Below, in pieces: positions 1 through 6,323 of a stretch of 13,360 nucleotides of DNA. The DNA lies in assembly GCA_002403995.1 (NCBI GenBank), contig DHIV01000054.1, positions 1 through 13,360 of the forward strand, in the 5' to 3' direction. This DNA is from Gallionella sp. UBA4737. GTDB lineage: Bacteria > Pseudomonadota > Gammaproteobacteria > Burkholderiales > Gallionellaceae. A program made the translations under genes and the position numbers. The notes under the pieces are model-generated. The model did no database searches. It had not been told where the DNA came from and saw nothing but the letters and a program-made list of their open reading frames with translations. How positions within the stretch are numbered: the stretch's first letter is position 1; every line of letters begins with the position of its first letter.

Positions 1-1
1 C

Positions 2-703
2 GCGCAGCCGCACGGCATCGTACTGGTCACCGGCCCGACCGGTTCCGGCAAGACCACCACGCTGTATGCCGCATTATCGCGGCTGAATGCGACCACCACC
101 AATATCCTGACGGTCGAAGACCCGATCGAATACGAACTGAACGGCGTCGGCCAGACCCAGGTCAACCCGCGCATCGACATGACGTTTGCCAAGGCGCTGC
201 GCGCGATCCTGCGGCAGGATCCGGACATCATCATGATAGGCGAAATACGCGACCTGGAAACCGCGCAGATCGCGGTGCAGGCGTCGTTGACTGGCCACCT
301 GGTGCTGGCGACATTGCACACCAATGATTCGGCAGCGGCAGTCACGCGTTTGCTCGACATGGGTATCGAACCGTTCCTGTTGTCTTCATCGCTGCTCGGT
401 GTGGTCGCGCAGCGTCTGGTGCGCAAACTGTGCCCGCACTGCCGGCGGCATGACGGCCAATACTGGCACGACGTCGGTTGCGACAAATGCGGCCACACCG
501 GCTATCAGGGCCGGGTCGGCGTATATGAATTGCTGCTGACCACCGAGCAGATCCGCGCACAAATACATAATCGCGCTTCGGAAGCCGACATCCGCGCCGC
601 TGCGCAGCGAGACGGAATGCGCACGATGCGCGAGGACGGTGAGCGCTGGCTGAACGATGGCACGACGACACAGGCCGAATTGCTGCGCGTCACCAAGGAA
701 TAA
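2..703 (+). CDS. gspE: GspE, type II secretion ATPase (3' part, 5' end outside window)
   Basis: Cytoplasmic hexameric ATPase that powers pseudopilus assembly in type II secretion; close relatives drive type IV pili. The frame is open from the window edge and gives 233 residues up to the TAA stop. Visible motifs in order: Walker A GPTGSGKT near the start, the Asp-box region VEDPIEY, Walker B DPDIIMIGEIRD, the His-box region GHLVLATLHTNDS, then a zinc-binding CPHC...CDKC module followed by GYQGRVGVYELL. The loop between the two cysteine pairs is only 12 residues, whereas the GspE proteins I know have about 29. The downstream gspF supports GspE over PilB. The N-terminal domains lie outside the window, so full length and start are unknown. 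The gene is separated from gspF by 180 nt of repeat-bearing DNA. Confidence 0.93.
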   Translation, partial: AQPHGIVLVTGPTGSGKTTTLYAALSRLNATTTNILTVEDPIEYELNGVGQTQVNPRIDMTFAKALRAILRQDPDIIMIGEIRDLETAQIAVQASLTGHLVLATLHTNDSAAAVTRLLDMGIEPFLLSSSLLGVVAQRLVRKLCPHCRRHDGQYWHDVGCDKCGHTGYQGRVGVYELLLTTEQIRAQIHNRASEADIRAAAQRDGMRTMREDGERWLNDGTTTQAELLRVTKE

Positions 704-720
704 ACCTAAACCTTTTTTCA

Positions 721-857
721 TCCACGAAAAGCACGAAAGCCACGAAATAATTAGTAGGTTGCCATGTTGTGGTAAGCCACCTATCAGGTGCAGCCACCAA
801 TCATGATATCAAGTGGAATATGTTCGTGCTTTTCGTGCTTTTCGTGTATTTCGTGGA
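721..857. repeat. Inverted arms of 9-bp CACGAAAnn tandem repeats
   Basis: Between gspE and gspF, positions 723-749 hold three 9-bp units (CACGAAAAG, CACGAAAGC, CACGAAATA). Positions 821-855 hold the same motif on the other strand, about four units (TTTCGTGnn). The outer ends form a perfect 9-bp inverted pair, TCCACGAAA at 721-729 and TTTCGTGGA at 849-857. The 70-odd bases between the arms contain no gene. Folded as RNA the arms could pair into a long imperfect stem. The function is unknown; it could be an intergenic repeat family or an mRNA-stabilising structure. Translating through the right arm produces a false N-terminal extension of GspF with repeated Cys-Phe-Ser. Confidence 0.85.
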
Positions 858-883
858 CTAATTGCTTTTTAAGGATAGATAGC

Positions 884-2104
884 GTGCCAGCATTCAGTTA
901 CGAAGCCGTCGATGCGTCAGGCGCCAGCAAAAAAGGCGTGGTCAACGCCGACAGCGCACGGGCGGCGCGCGCCGATTTGCGCGCCCAGGGCTTGGTGCCT
1001 ATCAGCGTAGCTGCGATCGAAACCCAGCTCGACGAGGCGGGACTGACCAAACGCAGCGCATTCGGCGATCGTCTGTCCACGATCGAACTGGCTTTGTTCA
1101 CGCGCCAACTGGCCAGTCTGCTCGAAGCCAGCCTGCCGCTGGAACAGGCGTTTTCCGCGTTGCTGGAACAAGCCGAACGCACTTATGTGCGCGACCTGAT
1201 CGCTTCGATACGCTCGGAAGTGATGGGCGGCGCGTCGCTGTCAGATGCGCTGGCGAGTCATCCGCGCGATTTTGCCGACATCTACCGCGCGCTGGTCGCG
1301 TCCGGCGAGCAGATCGGCCAACTGGCGCGCGTGCTGGCGCGCCTTTCCGACTACATCGAGCGGCGCAATGCGCTGGTGCAGAAGGTCAGGCTAGCATTCA
1401 CCTACCCGGCTATCGTCACCGTGGTGGCGTTTTTGATCGTGATCTTTTTGCTGACCTATGTGGTGCCGCAGATCGTGTCGGTGTTCGCCAGCACCAAGCA
1501 AAAACTGCCGTTACTGACTACGGTGATGCTGGGCGTATCGGATTTCGTGCGGCATTACGGCTGGATCGTGTTGCTGATCGTCATCGCGCTGGCTTTCGCC
1601 TGGCGCCGCGCCTTGAAAGACCCCGCGATCAAGATGCGCTGGCATACCTGGCTGCTGAATGCGCCGCTGTATGGACGGTTCGAACGCAGCCTCAACACGG
1701 CGCGCTTCGCCAGCACTTTGGCGATCACCACCGGTTCCGGCGTGCCGATCTTGCGCGCGCTGCAAACCAGCCGCGATACGCTGACCAATGTCGCGATGCG
1801 CGCACAAGTCGAGGAAGCCGCCAACAGCGTGCGCGAAGGCGTCGGCCTGGCGCGAGCGCTGTCGGTGCACAAACATTTCCCGGCCATGCTGATCCACATG
1901 ATCCGTGCCGGAGAAGTCACCGGGGAATTGCCGGCGATGCTGGAGCGCGCTTCCAACGCGCAGGAACAGGACCTGGAACGCCGCGCGATGACCATGGCCG
2001 GCTTGCTGGAACCGGCGCTGATACTGGCGATGGGCGTGGTGGTGCTGCTGATCGTTTTGGCGGTGTTGATGCCGATCATCGAGATCAACCAGCTTGTACA
2101 TTGA
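884..2104 (+). CDS. gspF: GspF, type II secretion inner-membrane platform protein
   Basis: Polytopic inner-membrane protein that forms the platform around which pseudopilins are assembled; it works with GspE. The GTG start at 884 gives 406 residues, the usual size for GspF, and the N-terminus VPAFSYEAVDASG is typical of the family. An AAGGA ribosome site at 871-875 sits in front of it. A longer frame opens at ATG 788, but its extra 32 residues come from the CACGAAA repeat and are rejected. Two T2SF helical domains are visible (FTRQLASLLEAS and FASTLAITTGSGVP regions), each followed by hydrophobic membrane segments. A last strongly hydrophobic helix ends in MPIIEINQLVH. The gene is downstream of gspE and upstream of gspC, with a REP-like element in the following gap. 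Confidence 0.95.
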   Translation: MPAFSYEAVDASGASKKGVVNADSARAARADLRAQGLVPISVAAIETQLDEAGLTKRSAFGDRLSTIELALFTRQLASLLEASLPLEQAFSALLEQAERTYVRDLIASIRSEVMGGASLSDALASHPRDFADIYRALVASGEQIGQLARVLARLSDYIERRNALVQKVRLAFTYPAIVTVVAFLIVIFLLTYVVPQIVSVFASTKQKLPLLTTVMLGVSDFVRHYGWIVLLIVIALAFAWRRALKDPAIKMRWHTWLLNAPLYGRFERSLNTARFASTLAITTGSGVPILRALQTSRDTLTNVAMRAQVEEAANSVREGVGLARALSVHKHFPAMLIHMIRAGEVTGELPAMLERASNAQEQDLERRAMTMAGLLEPALILAMGVVVLLIVLAVLMPIIEINQLVH

Positions 2105-2140
2105 TATGCGAGATATGCGACCAAATCCGATTCGCATAAT

Positions 2141-2226
2141 TGTAGGAGCGGGCTATGCCCGCGATGGTTGTTTGTTCGCGGGTACGAAAAACTTTTGTCC
2201 GGGCACCCGTATGGCCCGCTCCTACA
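2141..2226. repeat. REP/BIME-like inverted repeat, copy 1 (86 bp)
   Basis: The ends form a perfect 13-bp inverted repeat, TGTAGGAGCGGGC (2141-2153) and GCCCGCTCCTACA (2214-2226). The left half contains a compact hairpin GCGGGC-TAT-GCCCGC. The right half is a longer REP-like unit reading on the minus strand, with a GCGGG...CCCGC stem around an A/T-rich loop. The GTAGGAGCGGGC...GCCCGCGA layout is like known REP sequences mobilised in trans by RAYT (TnpA_REP) transposases. No such gene is in the window. Positions 2176-2226 recur at 6524-6574 with a single mismatch. The element separates gspF from gspC and could act as a partial transcription barrier or RNA end, which is inference. Confidence 0.88.
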
Positions 2227-2320
2227 TGTGTACGGCCGAAAGTTTCGGACATCCGACAAAATTTCTAATCGGCTTGAAATGAAAAATTGATTGAGCATGA
2301 ATTAACAGGAATGCAATAAA
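2227..2320 (+). other. gspC leader region
   Basis: This short non-coding stretch lies between the REP element and gspC. It contains a small perfect hairpin, CCGAAAGTTTCGG, at about 2236-2248, without a following T-run. It then becomes A/T-rich. The AGGA at 2307-2310 is a plausible ribosome site for the ATG at 2321 (10-nt spacing, slightly long). A TTGAAA at about 2274 could be a -35 box, but the matching -10 (ATGAAT) is poor, so no promoter is called. Confidence 0.4.
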
Positions 2321-2728
2321 ATGAAACGCATGCAACTGATCACAAGTTTTGTATTGTTCATCGCGCTGTGCGTATCGGCAGCATATTGGGGGATGCAATT
2401 GTTCAAGCCGCCTGCACGTGCGGTCGCGGCACCTCCCCAGACCAATCAGCCGGCACCCAGCCTGGATGCAGCGGCGGGCTTGTTAGGCGGACATTCAACT
2501 TCTGTTGTCGCGAGCAATTTTCAATTGAAAGGCGTGGTGATGGCGAGCAACCCAGTCGACAGCGTTGCGATACTGGCGGCTAATGGCAAGCCGGCGCAAG
2601 CGGTCAGGACCAATGCAGAAGTTGTGCCCGGTGTCACGGTCACGGAAGTGCAACGCGACCATGTATTGTTATCTGAACACGGCGTGATCAAGCGGGTCGA
2701 ATTGCCCAAGGACGCGAAGCGCAGATGA
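2321..2728 (+). CDS. gspC: GspC-like type II secretion protein, HR domain only
   Basis: Inner-membrane protein of the type II secretion system whose periplasmic homology region (HR) contacts the outer-membrane secretin GspD. The 135-residue product has a short cytoplasmic start, one membrane anchor (about residues 6-25), a Pro/Ala-rich linker (about 30-55) and an HR-type beta domain (about 66-130) starting SNFQLKGVVMAS and ending VIKRVELPKD. Classical GspC continues into a PDZ or coiled-coil domain and is about 235-300 residues; this one stops right after the HR domain. Such PDZ-less forms occur, so this need not be damage. The order gspE-gspF-gspC fits betaproteobacterial systems in which gspC follows gspF, but here no pseudopilin gene (gspG) follows. 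Confidence 0.8.
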   Translation: MKRMQLITSFVLFIALCVSAAYWGMQLFKPPARAVAAPPQTNQPAPSLDAAAGLLGGHSTSVVASNFQLKGVVMASNPVDSVAILAANGKPAQAVRTNAEVVPGVTVTEVQRDHVLLSEHGVIKRVELPKDAKRR

Positions 2729-2848
2729 TGCCGTGTTTCATGCAAACAGAAGTGACTGCCATGTTCCAGCTTATTCTGCGGTCTGTTCCAGAATATACGA
2801 CGATTTTGCCGTCTACTTTACGTAAGACTTTTTGCTTCGGAGAGAGAC
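2729..2848 (+). other. Junction between gspC and the CoiA-like gene
   Basis: These 120 bases are non-coding and are where composition changes from GC-rich to AT-richer. TGTTCCAG occurs twice about 20 bp apart, an 8-bp palindrome TTACGTAA lies near 2818, and a weak GACG/CGTC hairpin precedes it. GGAG at 2839-2842 is the ribosome site of the next gene. I see no convincing sigma-70 promoter, no terminator for gspC, and no direct repeat or attachment site shared with the far end of the transferred gene. Confidence 0.4.
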
Positions 2849-3901
2849 TTGCCATTAAGAGCAACCATTGGTGGAAATGACACCCATGCCTACGAATACA
2901 CGGAGGAGGGTTGGACTTCGCTCAAAACCTCATATAAGGCAACGAATTTACTAATGCCGTGCTGTTCCAGTCTAGCCATTCCAAAGACCAGCAAGCTCGG
3001 CACTTTTTTCTTTGCCCACAAACAAAAAGCAGAATGCAACAGTGCTCCCGAGAGCGCGGAGCATATTTACTTAAAGACATTAGTCGCAAAAGCCGCAATT
3101 GAGGCCGGATGGACTACCTGCACAGAATACAGGGGCCGATCCCCTGCAGATGAAGATTGGGTAGCCGACGTCTTATGCAAAAACGGCTGCGCCACTGTCG
3201 CGTTTGAAATTCAACTTTCCCCTGTGCCTTACAGTGACATAGCGGAAAGAACAGAGCGCTACAGACGCTCAAAAGTAAGGGCTGCATGGCTCGTTGACTC
3301 CACAAAATTCAAAGAGTGGAAATCCAATTCAAACAAGAATTATCCAATTTTCGGGGTAAATCGGTTTGATACTGTTGAACCACCGACAGTTCAGCACTTC
3401 GAGAGGCCCGTTGACGAATTCGTCAAAGCGCTACTTAGCAAAAAGGTCCAGTGGATCGCTGAACCTTGGGAGTACGACATCTTTTACATCGAAGATGTAT
3501 GTTGGAAATGCAATGAACCGGTAAAGCAGGTGTACGGAAGTGCAATTGACGTGTACGGAGAATCCGCAAAGACGGTACCGAACGCATCAACAGTTCTATC
3601 GAAGTTTTTCGACTTTATCACCAACGACGAACTTCGTTCATTGGGCCTAAACACAATAGAAAAGCATGAAAAGCTTAAAGGAAATGCACCGGGCTTCCCA
3701 TATTGCAATGTGTGCATTCATTGTGGAGCACCACAAAACAATCACTACCTAATGAATCACCTACAGAAACAAAATAGAGAGTTCGGCGAAGCAAAATTCA
3801 CATCACCTCGTGAGGGTAGTGGAAATTGGGTCTGGCTGAATGATAACTGCGGCAGCCAAGCATCTACCACCAGTCTAACTGTCGGTTCAAGGGGACAATA
3901 G
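2849..3901 (+). CDS. CoiA-like nuclease-family protein with cysteine pairs
   Basis: The product has 350 residues. Its first half matches the layout of the competence protein CoiA family, which has a PD-(D/E)XK nuclease fold. FFAHK at about 53-58, after a cysteine pair (C38, C39), resembles the family's zinc-like HFAH segment. It is followed by ESAEHIYLKTLVAKAA, a DVL strand (D107), FEIQLS (E120, Q122) and then ERTERYR and AAWLVD. The Asp...Glu-x-Gln set is the presumed active site. The second half has CWKC (218-221) and CNVCIHC (286-292), probably metal sites. Start: TTG 2849, with GGAG 6 nt upstream and the family-like N-terminus directly after it; no better ATG is visible. CoiA helps process transforming DNA in Firmicutes, but its role in Proteobacteria is not established. 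Sampled lines are about 45% GC, clearly lower than the neighbours, which suggests transfer. The gene stands alone between gspC and mrp. Confidence 0.75.
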   Translation: MPLRATIGGNDTHAYEYTEEGWTSLKTSYKATNLLMPCCSSLAIPKTSKLGTFFFAHKQKAECNSAPESAEHIYLKTLVAKAAIEAGWTTCTEYRGRSPADEDWVADVLCKNGCATVAFEIQLSPVPYSDIAERTERYRRSKVRAAWLVDSTKFKEWKSNSNKNYPIFGVNRFDTVEPPTVQHFERPVDEFVKALLSKKVQWIAEPWEYDIFYIEDVCWKCNEPVKQVYGSAIDVYGESAKTVPNASTVLSKFFDFITNDELRSLGLNTIEKHEKLKGNAPGFPYCNVCIHCGAPQNNHYLMNHLQKQNREFGEAKFTSPREGSGNWVWLNDNCGSQASTTSLTVGSRGQ

Positions 3902-3928
3902 AAAAGCGCGGACTTGCCGCGCTTTTTT
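3902..3928. terminator. Bidirectional intrinsic terminator
   Basis: The sequence AAAAGCGCGG-ACTTG-CCGCGCTTTTTT folds into a stem of GC-rich pairs with a 5-nt loop. It is flanked by A's on the left and T's on the right, so it can stop transcription in both directions. It starts directly after the TAG of the CoiA-like gene and sits between the convergent ends of that gene and mrp. Confidence 0.88.
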
Positions 3929-3949
3929 CATAGCCTTGTGAAAATTCCG

Positions 3950-3968
3950 GATGCGGCGACGCCGCATC
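3950..3968 (-). terminator. GC-rich hairpin after mrp
   Basis: GATGCGGC-GAC-GCCGCATC is a perfect 8-bp stem with a 3-nt loop that begins 5 nt beyond the mrp stop. On the minus strand it is followed by a weak T-run (GGAATTTTC). It may pause or protect the mRNA end; the stronger terminator at 3902-3928 lies just beyond. Confidence 0.55.
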
Positions 3969-3973
3969 ATTCC

Positions 3974-5068
3974 TCAGGTATTCTGCACCACGATCTTCGG
4001 GAAGGCCGCGCTGTGATCCTGCGCCATGTCCGCGACCTTGACCGCGATGCGGCGCGCGATCTGTTTGTAGGTTTTGGCGATGTTGCCATCCGGGTCGGCC
4101 ACTACCGTCGGGTTGCCTGAATCGGCCTGCTCCCGGATGCGGATGTCCAGCGGCAGGCCGCCGAGGAATTCCACGTTGTAATCGGCGCACATCTTTTCCC
4201 CGCCGCCCGCACCGAAGATGTGTTCCTCGTGGCCGCATTTCGAGCAGATATGCGTGCTCATGTTCTCCACGATGCCGACGATCTTGATGCCGACCTTCTC
4301 GAACATCTTGAGTCCCTTGCGCGCGTCCATCAGCGCGATGTCCTGCGGCGTGGTGACGATCACCGCGCCAGTGACCGGCACTTTTTGCGCCAGCGTGAGC
4401 TGGATGTCGCCGGTGCCCGGCGGCAGATCCACCACCAGATAGTCCAGGTTGTCCCAGCGCGTCTGGTGCAGCAACTGGTCGAGCGCCTGCGTCACCATCG
4501 GGCCGCGCCACACCATCGGCGTGTCGTCTCCGTCTATCATGAAGCCGATCGACATCGCCTGCAGGCCGTGATTGGTCATCGGCTCCAGCGATTTTCCATC
4601 GACCGATTTGGGCTGGCCGGAGATGCCCAGCATGGTCGGTTGCGAGGGACCGTAGATGTCGGCATCCAGCACGCCGACGCGCGCGCCTTCGGCAGCCAGC
4701 GCCAGCGCAAGATTCACCGCGGTGGTGGATTTGCCCACGCCGCCCTTGCCACTCGCGATCGCGATGATGTTCTTCACGCCTTCGACCAGTTTCACGCCGC
4801 GCTGCACCGCATGCGGCACGACCTTGCTCGATACATTGACGCTGACCTTCCCCGCACCCGGCAAGGATTTTTTCAGGTGCGCCTCGACCATCGCGCGTAT
4901 CTCGTCCCACACGCTCTTGGCCGGATAACCGAGCAGGATGTCGAGCGACACATCGCTGCCGCTGATCTTGATGTTCTTCACGGACTTGCCGCTGACGAAA
5001 TCCTTTTTGGTGTTCGGGTCGATCAGGTTCTTCAACGCGTCCTGCACATCTGTTTCGCTAAAACTCAT
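3974..5068 (-). CDS. mrp: Mrp/ApbC iron-sulfur cluster carrier P-loop ATPase
   Basis: Cytoplasmic ATPase of the Mrp/NBP35 family that binds and transfers [4Fe-4S] clusters to apoproteins. The 364-residue product has an N-terminal MIP18/DUF59 domain (about 1-80), the deviant Walker A GKGGVGKST (about 107-115), LDADIYGPSQPTMLG, DLPPGTGDIQLT and the cluster-binding CSKC (C275, C278) near GHEEHIFG. All key residues are present. The start at 5068 has AGGAG with a 6-nt spacer and begins with the DUF59 domain; the frame stays open further upstream to 5221 but that part overlaps the DUF971 gene and is rejected. The gene lies 80 nt downstream of the DUF971 gene on the same strand and ends towards the bidirectional terminator. 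Confidence 0.96.
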   Translation of the reverse strand: MSFSETDVQDALKNLIDPNTKKDFVSGKSVKNIKISGSDVSLDILLGYPAKSVWDEIRAMVEAHLKKSLPGAGKVSVNVSSKVVPHAVQRGVKLVEGVKNIIAIASGKGGVGKSTTAVNLALALAAEGARVGVLDADIYGPSQPTMLGISGQPKSVDGKSLEPMTNHGLQAMSIGFMIDGDDTPMVWRGPMVTQALDQLLHQTRWDNLDYLVVDLPPGTGDIQLTLAQKVPVTGAVIVTTPQDIALMDARKGLKMFEKVGIKIVGIVENMSTHICSKCGHEEHIFGAGGGEKMCADYNVEFLGGLPLDIRIREQADSGNPTVVADPDGNIAKTYKQIARRIAVKVADMAQDHSAAFPKIVVQNT

Positions 5069-5148
5069 CGCTTGCTCCTGTATTCTGATATGAAATCCGG
5101 GTTGGGATTTTAAACTATGTTGACAGATTTTGTCGGGTATCTTTCGGG

Positions 5149-5523
5149 CTATTTCTTGGCGCCCGGAAGAGGTTCGCGGCTGGCCCCGGCCTTGGCCAGC
5201 CTGTCCAGATAATCCTGCCACAACGCGGACTGGTTCTTGCCCAGTCTGTAAAGATATTCCCAGGTGTATAGCCCGGTGTCATGCCCGTCATCGAAATTGA
5301 TCTGCACCGCGTAACTGCCGACCGCGACCAGTTCGCTGATCCCGACATTCTTCTTGCCCACCTGCAATACTTCCTGCCCCGGGCCGTGGCCGCTGACATC
5401 GGCCGACGGCGAATAGACCCGCAGGTATTCGCAGGGCAGTTGATAAGTGACGCCGTCATCGAAAGTGATCTCGAGCAAGCGCGACTGCTGGTGCAATTTT
5501 ATTTCCGTGGGTTGCTCTGACAT
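5149..5523 (-). CDS. DUF971 domain protein
   Basis: This 124-residue soluble protein has the DUF971 pattern: EITFDDGVTYQLPCEYLRVYSPSADV near the start and GSYAVQINFDDGHDTGLYTWEYLY in the middle, followed by a short helical tail. DUF971 is also the N-terminal zinc-binding-like domain of gamma-butyrobetaine hydroxylases and the C-terminal domain of the plant Mrp protein HCF101. Here it is transcribed just ahead of mrp, which supports a link to Fe-S cluster handling (inference). In other Betaproteobacteria DUF971 genes often sit by ubiE instead. The ATG at 5523 has no strong ribosome site in front, but it gives the normal family length. Confidence 0.9.
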   Translation of the reverse strand: MSEQPTEIKLHQQSRLLEITFDDGVTYQLPCEYLRVYSPSADVSGHGPGQEVLQVGKKNVGISELVAVGSYAVQINFDDGHDTGLYTWEYLYRLGKNQSALWQDYLDRLAKAGASREPLPGAKK

Positions 5524-5578
5524 GACTTTAATTATGTTGCTCCTGTTGTGGGCAGAAATGCGCCGCCCGTATTGAAGG

Positions 5579-6007
5579 CTACCTGCCCTTGTAAACGATA
5601 TTCGCCCGCTGGACGATCAGCGAATAAGGAAAATCGGCCAATCCGCCAAACTTGTGCTGTGCCATCGCCACCAGCGTAGCCACATCGCGCACCTCATCAC
5701 TGGCGTCCAGCGAGAACTGCAATCCCTTCAAACCGCCGCATTGCATGCGCATTTCCTGAGCATGGGGCAAAGGGCCATCGATATGCAATTTGCCCAGCGC
5801 GAAAGTGAAGTTGTGCCGCAGCAGATCCCGCAACGCGATGCAGCGCGCCAGCGCTTCTTTGTCATTGCAGGTAACCACTTCACGCTCGGCGATATTATGT
5901 TTCTCTGCTTTCGAACAGGCTGCGCAACTGGACAGTATGGATTTTTCAAACGGACAGGCACCAGTGATGTTTGCGGACAATATCTGCCGGTATGCTGTTT
6001 CATCCAT
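5579..6007 (-). CDS. Cysteine-rich protein of unknown function
   Basis: I do not recognise a named family. From the ATG at 6007 the product has 142 residues. A TTG five codons earlier (6022), directly after an in-frame stop, is the only other start; neither has a clear ribosome site. Six cysteines are present. Three lie in an N-terminal segment reading ACPFEKSILSSCAACSKAEK, two follow in TCNDKEALARC, and one lies in MRMQCGGLKGLQ. There is no signal peptide, no membrane helix and no CxxCH heme site, so a cytoplasmic metal- or Fe-S-binding protein is possible, but this is only inferred from cysteine spacing. The gene follows the 75-residue gene by about 50 nt, with a 13-bp tandem repeat between them. 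Confidence 0.75.
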   Translation of the reverse strand: MDETAYRQILSANITGACPFEKSILSSCAACSKAEKHNIAEREVVTCNDKEALARCIALRDLLRHNFTFALGKLHIDGPLPHAQEMRMQCGGLKGLQFSLDASDEVRDVATLVAMAQHKFGGLADFPYSLIVQRANIVYKGR

Positions 6008-6018
6008 TACGCTTGTAT

Positions 6019-6070
6019 TCAATCATGCTTGTTAATCATGCCTGTCAATCATGCTTGTCAGTCATCTTGC
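6019..6070. repeat. 13-bp tandem repeat, 3 units plus a diverged fourth
   Basis: The units TCAATCATGCTTG (6019-6031), TTAATCATGCCTG (6032-6044) and TCAATCATGCTTG (6045-6057) are followed by a degenerate fourth, TCAGTCATCTTGC (6058-6070). Units 1 and 3 are identical. On the minus strand each of the first three units carries ATGATT(G/A)A, so each holds an ATG followed closely by an overlapping stop. The array covers the stop codon of the upstream small gene and the region just before the start of the cysteine-rich gene. Because 13 is not a multiple of 3, a change in unit number would shift the frame across the junction. Confidence 0.85.
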
Positions 6071-6285
6071 GGATTCGGCGCCGGTGCACGGACCTGATTG
6101 AGCAGATCCTCGGCGTGCAACTCGTTTTCGGCAAAGATCACCTTGATGACACATGCCGCGTCGCTTTCGAGTTCGCTGCGCATCTGTTTGGCCCGATCTG
6201 ATGCTGCACGGAACGCATCGTGCTGTTCCAGCATTTGCAAACGGCGTATCGGGGTTTCAAAGATCTTGTAAACAAAGTAAGGCAT
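6058..6285 (-). CDS. Small conserved-looking hypothetical protein (75 aa)
   Basis: I do not recognise a named family. The product starts MPYFVYKIFETPIRRLQMLE, continues with a charged helical middle (AFRAASDRAKQMRSELES) and a beta-like segment (CVIKVIFAENELHAEDLL), and ends in a Pro/Asp-rich tail. There is no signal peptide or membrane helix. The ATG at 6285 has only a weak purine stretch (GAAAGA) before it. The gene lies between the composite REP element and the cysteine-rich gene, and its stop codon falls in the 13-bp tandem repeat. Upstream on this strand the DNA is very AT-rich (TATATATAT), which could hold a -10 box, but no good -35 is seen. Confidence 0.7.
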   Translation of the reverse strand: MPYFVYKIFETPIRRLQMLEQHDAFRAASDRAKQMRSELESDAACVIKVIFAENELHAEDLLNQVRAPAPNPQDD

Positions 6286-6323
6286 TTTTGTCTTTCATTG
6301 AGTCAATATATATATCTTAATCC

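Noticed and set aside
788..883. N-terminal extension of GspF from ATG 788
   Set aside because: The extra residues are translated from the CACGAAA repeat (Cys-Phe-Ser repeats). GTG 884 has a ribosome site and gives the normal GspF N-terminus and length.
2103..2138. Possible terminator after gspF (tandem GATATGCGA and a TATGCGA/TCGCATA stem)
   Set aside because: The stem is 7 bp with an 11-nt loop and no T-run follows; not enough for a terminator call.
2729..3973. Attachment sites or target-site repeats flanking the transferred CoiA-like gene
   Set aside because: No convincing direct repeat was found on the two sides by eye, and no integrase or tRNA is present.
4220..5113. 297-codon plus-strand open frame opposite mrp
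   Set aside because: Antisense shadow of mrp; translation is His/Arg/Asp-rich with no motif.
5069..5221. N-terminal extension of Mrp into the DUF971 gene
   Set aside because: ATG 5068 has AGGAG with ideal spacing and starts the DUF59 domain; the extension overlaps another gene in a different frame.
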